Assembly (NCBI GenBank): GCA_001692895.1
Contig: KV748234.1
Coordinates: forward strand, 558,001 to 622,000
From: Cenococcum geophilum 1.58
Taxonomy: Eukaryota > Ascomycota > Dothideomycetes > Gloniales > Gloniaceae
Direction: 5' to 3'
DNA: 64,000 nt
Shown: positions 34,501 through 43,081 of the stretch, piece after piece
Position numbering within the stretch: position 1 is the first letter of the stretch
Layout of the letters: each line of letters opens with the position of its first letter
The notes under the pieces: model-generated
Told to the model about the DNA's origin: nothing
Database searches by the model: none
Seen by the model: the letters and a program-made list of their open reading frames with translations, nothing else
Made by a program: the position numbers and the translations under genes

Positions 34501-36889
34501 TACATAGTTAAGAAATATACGAACTAGCAAGCGCAACCTATTTAAATATCTTTTTAACATCGTAAGTAAAGTTCTTATATAGTTTTATATTAACGGTATA
34601 GTAGTAGTTAATATACTCTAGGGCAAGATTAATTGCTTTAAAGGTATTTAGTTAACCCGCTAGATTTACCAGACTTAACGTAAGAATTAATTATTAAAGC
34701 TTAGTAGTTGCGATCTAATCTATAAGAAGCTATTAAAGATAAAGCATTTTATACCCGTACTATAACTGCTTAGCCCTATAGAACTAAATAGAGAGTAGAT
34801 TAATAAGTTAGTGGATTAGACTAATATTGCTATAATAGATAGTATACCGTAGGACTATAAAAGCTTTAACCTATTAGAGATACCAACACATACTAAGAAA
34901 CTCTTTATTATTATGCCCTTAACCGGTCTAAGCGGAGTAGGTAAATGCCCGTTGTTATACACGCTTAATTAACTTAAGAAATTAAGATAGAGTTAGCTGT
35001 ATAATAGCATCATTATAGAACTCTTTCCTATAATTTTCCTTGCTATTAACCCCTTGGAACCATCTATTAGTACTAAGTATGTTATACTAGAATGCAACTA
35101 CTTAAGCTGTCTAGCCTTATATAATTAATAGCTTAATAAAATGGAATTTAGCATTCTCTTATAAGATTCTATACTGGTTTTAGTAGCTAATATTATAAAG
35201 GAGTATAGCCTTTAAGTAAGTGCGAACTATAAGGTAAAGGAAACTTTAAAGGATATAAAAGAATGCGGGTAGCTTAAGTAACTAGTCCTAATGGTTAAAA
35301 GCTTAACTAGTAAGAGACTACTTAGTTTTTATGCTCCTAATATATTAAATAGTTTTCTAATCGCCCTAGGCGAGCTAAAGGCGCTAGGTAAAATGGCCCG
35401 ACTTATTATCCTCTTTAAGGCTAAGTTTATGGATCTAGATATCCTAATAAACACTATATATACCTTTAATTATACCCTTATTATAAAAAATCGCACCTAG
35501 CTATTATAGAGCAGTCTTTTAAGGAGATAGTAGGTTAAGCTTTGGTACTATAGGAAAAAGACCTAGCTTACTACTAAAAATATATTTAACTGCTTATAAA
35601 TAAAGCTTGCGGATAGTAGTAGTAATAAAGTATATTAATAACTGCTATAAGATATAATCCCGTTAAAGACCTAAAGATAAAATATTATTATTAAAAAGAA
35701 GTAGTTGTAATGGGTTAAATATTAACTACTTAAGGCTAGTAGTTAGAATCTTAGGACAAAGGATAAGAAGCGTAGTAGTTATATTACATATTCTTATTCT
35801 AGAAGACCTAAGTACTTAATCTATAACGTCGTCCTTAAAATTAAAGTTATTGTAGACTAGTAGCGCTTAAGGATTAACTGTAAGGCTAAGTAGCTTATTT
35901 TTTTTATTAGTTAGCTATATAAAATATAAGCTAGGGGGTCGAACCTTCCTTTATATTATTAGCAATATCTATAAGGTATTAATTAATATATTTATAACCA
36001 TTATAGAGACCTAGCCCAGCTAATACCTTAATAACTTAACGCTTAATACCACTTCTAAGTAGGTAGATTCCTAACATTTTTATAAAGAAATTGGTAGTAA
36101 ACCGTGTACAACTCCTATAGATAATAGAAGTAATTAAATATAACTACTGCTAGACTATCTTAGAATTTCCTAACCCTTTATAACTGCTCTAACCCTAGCG
36201 TTAATTACTTATAAGCTTTTTAAGCAGAGCAGTCTATATAGGAGTAGTTAATTTAATTTTTTCTAATATTTAAGAGAAGTTAACCTTCTCTATATAGGTA
36301 GAGTAGTTAAACTTATTAAAATATAGCTGCCTAAGTAGTGCATCAAGTTCTTAGATAAGTTCTGTTAAGGAAATATCCCCTACTAATACGTAACTAGTTA
36401 ATTAAAGGGCTGTATAAACCTCCGCTTATTCTAAAGTAGAACGTAATAATAAGATTCGCTAACTAATATAGAGGCTACCCGATCTATTATTAACACCCTC
36501 TATAACCCATGCCTTAAGGAATTATTTAATATTAAAGTTGTTTTGCTATTATAGTATTTATATCGCCCGTAGCTTTTGGCGCTGGGAAAAAGGGCTTCGC
36601 TATTTTCTAATTCGCCCTTAGTAACTAGTAAGGGATATAGTTACTTACCTTTAAGGCGACGGAGATATAAAGGACGGTAATAAGGGGGAAAGGGAGTTAA
36701 TATTAGAGAGTAGGGAGGATAAGGACACGTTGGTGTTTACCTAAATACTAGAAGCGCGTAACTTGTAAGGAAGTAGTATTCCTATTATTAAAAAGTAATT
36801 AATTATAGAGGAGACTGGTCTAACTTAACTTGTTAGGTTATTAGGTTAAATAGGTATTGTTAGGGGGTTAAATATATGGAGAGAGTGTC
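34501..36889 (+). pseudogene. Unassigned RIP-degraded coding region, right of E6
   Basis: Former plus-strand coding: the longest clean piece (35291-35500) encodes LTSKRLLSFYAPNILNSFL and LGELKALGKMARLIILF. Earlier pieces include QDYKSFNLLEIPTHTKKLF (~34850-34910). No family is recognised. It may continue the region left of E6 (24226-28328), since E6 was inserted between them with a clean 5-bp duplication. Confidence 0.35.
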
Positions 36890-37177
36890 TCTTATACAAA
36901 ATTATAAAAATTTAAGTTGAGCCTCACTAAAACTCGCACTAAAGGTCCTTAGACGGCAGGGCAGACTTAAGGTCGGTAGATAGCTGATTGGTTAAAAAAA
37001 GTGGCGTTTTCTTAGATGGAGACTAGTGATACTTTAGTATTAGTGAGTGCGCCTTCAGTCTGCCCTTGCCGTCTGAGTCGCTTACTGGGATAAATAACTC
37101 CATACGCTGACTGACTGCTTACATCAGCAGCTAGCTGTCAGCGACGCTGCCAGCGACGCTGACTGTTACCCACACTG
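36890..37177 (-). repeat. hAT right terminus with 130-bp inverted module
   Basis: Ends in the 21-bp inverted repeat (37157-37177), preceded by CGCTGACTGACTGC and CAGCGACGCTGCCAGCG subterminal words. An internal module (36948-37077, 130 bp) has inverted ends CTTAGACGGCAGGGCAGACT and AGTCTGCCCTTGCCGTCTGAG. The sequence is not RIP-mutated, unlike its counterpart at 22420-22650. Confidence 0.75.
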
Positions 37178-37185
37178 CTGGTGGT
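37178..37185 (+). repeat. 8-bp target site duplication, right copy
   Basis: CTGGTGGT, identical to 2193-2200. The ATPase exon resumes at 37186. Confidence 0.92.
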
Positions 37186-37299
37186 CGATGATGAGACTAA
37201 GGAGCTGATCATGGCTCTTGTTACGAAAAGCATCAATCCTAACAAATCGACGGACCTGATGAGTGGTAAAGGCAACGGGTTAATTATCCTTTTGCATGG

Positions 37300-37615
37300 G
37301 TATGATTCACTGTCGACCTGAATCGAAGTTCCTTACTACCATCGTAATACTGTCTGACGACCTAGATCGTCTATACGAACTATGTCTCAGTTGTCTCGTA
37401 TCTTGAGCTCGTATGTCTCATCGAACGTCTCATTACCTGTTTCTCTTAACTATGACCTACTACATGACGACGTCGTCGTCATTGTATTTGGGACCTACCT
37501 GATGTATATAAGAGAGCTTCTAGAGCCCTCTTTAATAAAACAGAGTTCTCATTCCTGATCGTCCGTTCAACATTCACGCTATATCTAGAGGGCCATCTGC
37601 TGAATGTTTGATAAG
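37300..37615 (+). other. AAA+ gene intron enlarged by a solo LTR
   Basis: Donor GTATGA at 37300 and acceptor AAG at 37613-37615. Subtracting the LTR and one duplication leaves a normal 49-bp intron with a TGCTGAAT branch-like site. It splits the Walker A glycine codon. Confidence 0.82.
37306..37577. mobile_element. Solo LTR (262 bp) in intron
   Basis: TGTCGACCTG...CCGTTCAACA at 37311-37572, flanked by TTCAC on both sides (37306-37310, 37573-37577). It shares CGAACGTCTCATTAC with the solo LTR at 8314-8557 but is otherwise a different sequence. It is not RIP-mutated. Confidence 0.88.
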
Positions 37616-37651
37616 AGGTCCAGGGACAGGCAAGACATTGACAGCTGAAAG

Positions 37652-38148
37652 GTATTACCAAACTATTCTCAGATTTCGCAGAATAGGCTCATCCCACCTT
37701 AGTGTAGCCGAATATGCTAAAAAGCCTCTTTACCGAGTTACCTGTGGCGACATTGGAACCAGACCAGAAGAGGTTGAAAAGGTAAATCTGAGGGTTAATA
37801 TTTTGGTACTTACTAATTTATGGCCTAGTACCTTACTGTCGTTTCTACCCTAGGCAAGACCTGGGGTTGTGGTAAGTTTATAGACCATGATATGAACAGC
37901 TAGCATAAGCAACGCTAACGCCGACATTCTTGAAGTGGTACTTTTGGATGAAGCGGAGGTTTTCCTACAAGAACGAAACCTTCAAGATCTCCAAAGAAAT
38001 GCAATAGTATCCGGTGAGCTGTTACCAGCTCCTGAGGCCAAACGAACGCTTGCTTATATTAACAGTATTTCTACGTGTTCTTGAATACTATGAGGGTAAG
38101 CTCTTCCTGAAGAAACTCCTACGCACAGGATGTTAAACTCCTACTTAG
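37652..38148 (+). other. Five further short introns of the AAA+ gene
   Basis: 37652-37702 (51 bp, GTATTA...TTAG), 37782-37828 (47 bp, GTAAAT...CTAG), 37872-37935 (64 bp, GTAAGT...GAAG, branch GCTAAC), 38014-38065 (52 bp, GTGAGC...ACAG) and 38096-38148 (53 bp, GTAAGC...TTAG). Each preserves the frame and the conserved protein sequence across its junction. Confidence 0.82.
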
Positions 38149-38546
38149 GGATTCTTATTTTAACAACTAACCGCGTTGCCACCTTTGATGAAGCCTTCAA
38201 ATCCCGCATTCAACTCGCACTTCACTACGAAAAACTGACCAAATGGCAACGCAAGTGCATATGGGAAAACTTTATTAACCGACTCAAGACCTTTACTACT
38301 GACAATATCGATACCGAGGATCTACACAAACATTTGGAAGAATTGTCTACGTTTGATATGAATGGAAGGCAGATCCGTAATGCGATTACAACTGCTAGAC
38401 AGCTCGCAATGTTCAAGAACAAGGCATTGGATTACTCGATACTAAAGCATGTTATTAATGTTTCAGGACGCTTCGACCAATACCTAAAGAACGTGAATGA
38501 AGGATTAACAGACGAGGAATTGGCTAGGGAGAATCAACTTAGGTAA

Positions 38547-38989
38547 TGCGGAGTGATTAAAGGCTATATGAGGGAACAGCTGTACAAGCTGTACGCTTGA
38601 ATCGCAGACGACTGGATTGATGCGTTCGGGGTGGTGAGACTTACCCAAGCAGAGAGGGCATAGAAATATCGCACGTTCCCTGTAAATCCTGTTCTTGTGC
38701 TGTCTAGGAGTCTGCAAAGGTGAAACCCTTAATACGCAGAGCCTGGCCGACGAATCGTCACGATTTCTTACAGTCAGGGTCCGGATAGTAACTCTTGGCA
38801 GTAGCATTACTGTCCGAATCTTCTGCCAAGCTAGTGGCCTAGCAGGTGGCAACGGAGGCTAAGGCACTACCTAGAACCTATTTTAGCCTCCTCCACCTGG
38901 TTAAATTTGACCCTACTACGTATATTTTCACCATTACCCCTACCCTCTCTAATACTTTGTATATATCTCTCTATATAAAAGATATATAA
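38547..38989. other. Intergenic, no gene recognised
   Basis: 38.55-38.9 kb has normal composition but no supported reading frame. A GGAGGCTAA...TTAGCCTCC inverted pair lies at ~38853-38893. A TA-rich tract follows. Confidence 0.5.
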
Positions 38990-39240
38990 GTAGAGACGTA
39001 GGTAAAGACGCGGGCAGAGATACTAGTAGGGATATAGGTAAAGTTAAAAAAGAAGTATAAAATAAAATAGAAAAAAAAATATTAAAGCTTAAGAACTATT
39101 TATTTAAATTTACTTTTTTAATTAGGCCACTCTTTTATTACGTTTTTTCTTTATTATCTACTTCTTTTTTAACTTTATCTATACCTATATAGCCTATATA
39201 GACTTTAATATCTCCCCCCTAAGTATACGCTATATATTAT
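38990..39240. repeat. Imperfect inverted-repeat (MITE-like) hairpin
   Basis: GGTAAAGTTAAAAAAGAAGT (~39040) is complementary to ACTTCTTTTTTAACTTTATC (~39165), and weaker pairing extends outward through GAGATACT/AGTATCTC-like stretches. No terminal duplication is clear. Confidence 0.4.
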
Positions 39241-39503
39241 ATTTTACTATATTTATAGCTACATTAGTATATAGATTTAGTAAAAAGGAATATAGTAGCT
39301 ATAAAATCTTATTTACTTAAACCGAAAGCTATTTTCAACGCTCTAGGACTTGAGACATTGGAGCTGATTCGGGACAGTTTATTCGCTGTACCGACGTTAG
39401 GTACGCTCGGCATGCCGGGGTTTGTTTTGCAACACCCTCTCATATTGTAAAATTTCAGGAAGACGTTGAGTTGAGACGGGCTGCTTAATTTCTATCCAGC
39501 TCC

Positions 39504-41791
39504 TCAGTTATTATAGGTCACACTGAATATTGAGAACCCAATCCGACTCCCACCTACCCCAACCTTTCCGTCCATACCAAGTCCAACATATTTGCCATCA
39601 GTAGTTTTCACACTGTAACCCTTCCCATTACTCATATCGGTAAATTTGAGCGCCTGCACACCATCACCTCCACTAACCAACTTCAAGCCCGCCCCAATAA
39701 ATTTTCCATCAATAGCGCTGCTCACAGTAAAGCTATCACCTCCGGCCTCCTTTTCATGGATTACCCATCTTTGTGCTTTAGCATCATGGCGGGGTGACGC
39801 TTTGGAGGCGCCTAACACGCCATCGTTATTCGTTAGGGCGAAGCCGAACGCCTCGAAAACGAGGTAGCGGCCCTCAGTAAGCTGGCCGCGTACGGCTTTG
39901 AATCCTTCTTCGGAAATTAGAGAATTAGCCGGGGTTTGGTTGCCATAGGGAGGCGGAGGCCGTTGCGTGGGGTACGTGGCTTCGCATACGGCGTATCCAT
40001 TGTGGGTGCCTAATATCTGACTTGGGGTCTCGGCGGCAGGGACCTTGGGAAGAGAAAAATCAGGCTATACCAAGTTTGTCAGGCGAAGGATAATTTGGGA
40101 AAATTGATTAAACGAGCTTACGGTGGAGAAATCGAAGGCTTTCACTAGGTCTGACATGTGTGCTCTTCTCCATGACGGGATTTGATCGGTTGTAACATTG
40201 TAGCCTTTCGCGCCAAGCCATTGCTCGATGAATTTGATTTGAGAGATGTGGTCAGCATGCTCGGTAAATACGTTGCCGCCCCGAGTCCACGGCGATACGA
40301 TGTAAAAGGGAAGTCGAAATCCAGGTCCGGTGTAGACTTGGCCAAACTTGCCGTAAGAATCTTGCATCCACTCGCCGGCAGTGCCTTGCGGGGAATGATA
40401 CGGCGTGACATGGTCTCCGAAGCCACCGGTTTCTGGATTTTCATGTCAGTTATCAATAGGAGAGTGTCTGTTGGCTGACAAACCGTCATAGCTGATAATG
40501 AGAACGGTATCTTTATATGATTTCCCCATGGTGACTGCATTTACAACCTGTTGTTGAAGCCATGCGCCATCCTTTGGTTGGTAAGGTGGGTGTTCACTCA
40601 GCTCAGCCGGACCAATGATGTACGATATTTGAGGTAATGAGCCAGCAATTGCATCTGCGTAGAAAGTATCCAAGCTTTTCAGGAAGGAGACTCCACGGGT
40701 GGCCAAGGGGGTCCACGGCAGTGCTGTCTGGTATTGGGAAAACCATGCTAAGGGGTTATCATCAAAATTGTCCAGGTTCTGGTATACTTGCCACGTGACA
40801 CCAGCTTCTTGATAAAATTCAGGTGTAGTCTTCCATTTGAGTGGGTAGCAGTTTAAATGATCGGCCTCACAGCCCGGGACTTCCTATTAGAGAGTTAATA
40901 TTCGCGAAACACAACTCGGACGTGGCACTTGCGTTATTGTCAATAGTTATTCCACCCTCATCAGGCGACTGAGGAGAGCCTGGTGCATTGATAGAGCCAC
41001 TTGCCCAGGACACTCGATTTGGGTTTGTTGAGGCAATGACGGATTCCTGAATAGTTTAGGCGTTTGATATGCTGACGTGGGTTTGGACCTACTTGATACA
41101 TATCACCAATGGTCCAGCCTTCTGCGATTCCGAAATGAACAGGGAGTTCTTGGCGACTAAAATGACCCCAACTCCAAGGCGTGTTATTCAGCGCCCATTT
41201 ATTGTTCAAATCTCCATTTAGGGCAGCATGGTTGTCTTTTGAGAAATGATGGTCAGATTCAGGTGAGTTTCTCGGATCTGAAGGGTGCGACGGCTCACCA
41301 TTCCATCCATTGTCCCCGGCAACCATGCATTGAGTAGCGGCAGACCAGTTTCCGCCAAGATAGTTCAAGTACCAGGGAAGAAGATAGTCGGTGGCATTGG
41401 TGATTGATGAGTTGACAGGCTGATACCAAACAGGAAGATTGCCGGGGTTGATTTGCACATTGGGGTCGGAGAAGCCGCGAATTCCAGCCATGGTGCCAAA
41501 ATACTGAAGGGATAAAGCTGGAGTTAGGAAGACAAAGTGCGGAGACGACGGGTGGGAAAAGAAAAGATTGTTACAAACATGATCGAAAGCTCTATTTTCC
41601 TGCATGAACAACACGACATGATTGATATCTTTTATTGAGCCGGCAGTAGTGTGGGGAGTTAAAGAAAGTAGGACGCCGAGGGACGAGGCGAATAGCGAGT
41701 GCTTGAGCAGCATAGCGGCGAAGATGGCCAGCGTCAAGAAAGATGCAAGGAGCAGCAGAATAATTGCCCTCCGGGTGGTGGAGGGGTTCAT
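39504..41791 (-). CDS. Secreted phospholipase C-type phosphoesterase
   Basis: Predicted to hydrolyse phospholipid headgroups, as in the bacterial/fungal phosphatidylcholine phospholipase C (phosphoesterase) family. Six exons on the minus strand (41791-41579, 41503-41093, 41046-40933, 40883-40484, 40432-40122, 40064-39504) join to 669 codons, all phases consistent. Metal-site segments are QENRAFDH-YFGT (from residue 64) and SYDETGGFGDHVTP; further family segments are SEHPPYQPKDGAW, TGPGFRLPFYIVSPWTRGGN and FTEHADHISQIKFIEQW. The last ~180 residues are a polar, Gly-rich C-terminal extension. The start at 41791 adds a hydrophobic stretch; Met27 (41713) would give a classic signal peptide ending near TTAGS, so either start is possible. 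It is divergent from the multicopper oxidase. No damage seen. Confidence 0.9.
40065..40121 (-). other. PLC gene intron 5 (57 bp)
   Basis: GTAAGC...TATAG. Joins KAFDFST to PDFSLPKVPAAETPS. Confidence 0.82.
40433..40483 (-). other. PLC gene intron 4 (51 bp)
   Basis: GTTTGT...TCCAG. It interrupts the SYD-ETGGFGDH motif after the first base of the Glu codon. Confidence 0.85.
40884..40932 (-). other. PLC gene intron 3 (49 bp), GC-AG type
   Basis: The donor is GCAAGT and the acceptor AATAG. Joining TIDNN to EVPGCEADHLNCYPLKW restores the conserved cysteine-containing region; no GT donor nearby does so in frame. GC-AG introns are a known minority class. Confidence 0.75.
41047..41092 (-). other. 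PLC gene intron 2 (46 bp)
   Basis: GTAGGT...TTCAG. Joins GDMYQ to ESVIASTNPNRV, the expected family sequence. Confidence 0.85.
41504..41578 (-). other. PLC gene intron 1 (75 bp)
   Basis: GTTTGT...TTCAG. It splits the conserved FDH-YFGT motif; removal restores it. Confidence 0.85.
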
Positions 41792-42162
41792 TTTGAATAC
41801 ATGAAGGTGAATGTATTTTAGGGCTAGGAAAGGTAATCAATCGAGCTACCAAATTAACGCAGTGGACCTTCTGGATAGAGAATAGAAGCTCTATAGCGGG
41901 CGGGAAGAGAGTTGAATGGCGGGCGGATGAAGGGGAAGGGGGAGGGGGGTGGGGGACAGGAGGGGTAGACGAGAAACGGGAGGTGGATAGTGTGTGGGTA
42001 GTGGATGGGAGTTGTGGCTTTCGCACGTTGGGGGAAGGATTGGTGCACCTGGCACTTCGGCACCTTACCCGGGCACTTGAACACCTGAGCAGCACCTGCA
42101 GCTTCAAGGTTTGCCTGGCGGAAAGGGAAGGAGGGCTAGGAAAAGAAGGAGGGGAGGAAGGG

Positions 42163-42196
42163 GGAAGGAAGGAAGGCAGGAAGGAAGGCAGGAAGG
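42163..42196 (+). repeat. GGAA/GGCA microsatellite
   Basis: GGAAGGAAGGAAGGCAGGAA-type purine tract, part of a wider strand-asymmetric purine-rich run (~41890-42205) upstream of the PLC gene. Confidence 0.75.
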
Positions 42197-42212
42197 GGAG
42201 ACAGGGCACCGA

Positions 42213-42445
42213 TAACGTATGTGATGGGGTTTTGACCGACACCCTAGTTTTGACCGAAAGGAACATCAAAATTTTACCTAAGTTGTATCTATCACGCCTA
42301 GGTAAGCGTTAGCACGATACACCGCCTTTTAAATATATGTGTTACTCTAATTTTGGCAGAACAATAAAACTTTACTTAAAATAGCAGGCGGTACGCTAGC
42401 TCGGTCAAAACTAGGGTGTCGGTCAAAACCCCATCACATACGTTA
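42213..42445. mobile_element. MITE-A, 229 bp, TA duplication
   Basis: Terminal inverted repeats of ~43 bp start ACGTATGTGATGGGGTTTTG (42215) and end with the exact complement at 42443, both including CCGACACCCTAGTTTTGACC. TA on each side (42213-42214, 42444-42445) indicates Tc1/mariner-type insertion. No coding capacity; not RIP-mutated. Confidence 0.9.
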
Positions 42446-42705
42446 CAGGGTATCCGACCTCCGGTGTCCCCCCCCTATATGCGCGCGCAACACACAGCAA
42501 TTTCGCTTCGTACGCGCTAGAGAATTTCAAGTTTAACTCTTGTGATTAAGCTTAAAAATTAAAGCTTTACCCTCTTGCGGGTGCACAGCTCTTTTGGCAA
42601 GCGCACAGTATCTACGCTGGATGGTGCACTTGACTAGTGATTACCAAAATTGCTGTGTGTTGCGCGCGCACACAGGGGGGGGACACCGGAGGTCGGATAC
42701 CTGTA
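42444..42705. mobile_element. MITE-B, 258 bp, TA duplication
   Basis: CAGGGTATCCGACCTCCGGT at 42446 is mirrored by ACCGGAGGTCGGATACCTG ending at 42703. A C/G homopolymer and TGCGCGCGCAACACA/TGTGTTGCGCGCGCA follow inward. TA at 42444-42445 and 42704-42705. The left TA is shared with MITE-A, so one element landed at the other's target duplication. Confidence 0.88.
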
Positions 42706-43081
42706 GGAAGAACGGTGACGAGGCATCGCCTCTTTGTGTCCCTGTTCTGTCGTTGTTGCGAGTTGCTGCGGGTCCGGACCGAGGACTGCCGATACTATTG
42801 TACAACGTCGTACGTACCACATGNTGGCTCGGATACTATGATTAGCGGTACACCGTAAGCCGTGGACGTGCTTGACCTTATCAAATAGCGGCGCCCGCCA
42901 ACCCCCCGTGGCCCTCGCAGTCCTTGGCAGCGTACCTACTTACCACTGCATCTTGCTCAACGCTCATGTCGCTCTAATCTAGCCATTCGCCTTTACCTAT
43001 GCCTATTGAGTGCACAACCATTATGGGAAAAAACACGAACGAGTATGAATACACGCTGCCATCCACAGAGCTCCTACCAAC
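42706..43081 (+). promoter_or_regulatory. Upstream region of the multicopper oxidase gene
   Basis: 376 bp between MITE-B and the start codon, normal composition, one ambiguous base (42824). No clear TATA box. The start context CCAACATGGATGG is a good fungal initiation context. With the MITEs it forms the shared 1.29-kb upstream region of the divergent PLC and oxidase genes. Confidence 0.5.

Larger units (their letters stand above)
2201..37177. mobile_element. 35-kb hAT-ended composite insertion in AAA+ gene
   Basis: The 34,977-bp segment is bounded by perfect 21-bp terminal inverted repeats (2201-2221 and 37157-37177, starting CAGTGTGGGTAACAG) and by the 8-bp duplication CTGGTGGT. Both ends carry repeated CGCTGACTG/CAGCGAGC-type subterminal words, as expected of hAT transposase binding sites. 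Removing the segment plus one octamer restores the ATPase exon in frame. Two complete LTR elements (Copia 11550-17642, Gypsy 28329-34495), each with its own 5-bp duplication, were added inside; without them about 22.7 kb remains. No hAT transposase was recognised inside, so movement would need a transposase in trans. The ends (2201-~2340, ~36890-37177) are not RIP-mutated, whereas most of the interior is. It is either one giant mobilised unit or a small hAT filled later by other insertions. Confidence 0.8.
37178..38546 (+). pseudogene. AAA+ ATPase gene, 3' part (ATPase core)
   Basis: Exons at 37186-37299, 37616-37651, 37703-37781, 37829-37871, 37936-38013, 38066-38095 and 38149-38546 join in frame without any stop. 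They encode KGNGLIILLHG-GPGTGKT (Walker A, split by an intron), VAEYAKKPLYRVTCGDIG, Walker B VVLLDEAEVFLQER, sensor-1 LILTTNR, an FKSRIQLAL arginine-finger segment, and a C-terminal helical lid ending at 38546. This is the widespread filamentous-fungal AAA+ family of unknown cellular role. Introns are 47-64 bp apart from the one holding a solo LTR. The gene is broken by the 35-kb insertion and lacks its 5' end, yet the exons are undamaged, so inactivation looks recent. A truncated product from an internal start cannot be excluded. Confidence 0.88.

Noticed and set aside
2201..37177. Starship-type giant element
   Set aside because: No tyrosine recombinase (DUF3435-type) was recognised near either end, and the inverted repeats with an 8-bp duplication point to hAT.
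37479..37661. Minus-strand open frame across the solo LTR
   Set aside because: It spans the LTR, the rest of the intron and an ATPase exon in antisense; a shadow.
38640..38870. Possible further solo LTR downstream of the ATPase gene
   Set aside because: Composition and a TGTCTAGG start are suggestive, but no matching end or target duplication could be placed.
41592..42312. Long Pro/Ser-rich open frames upstream of the phospholipase gene
   Set aside because: Produced by the purine-rich tract and microsatellite, antisense or overlapping the first PLC exon; no domain.
42594..42858. Open frames overlapping MITE-B
   Set aside because: They run through the MITE inverted repeat and an ambiguous base; no conserved content.
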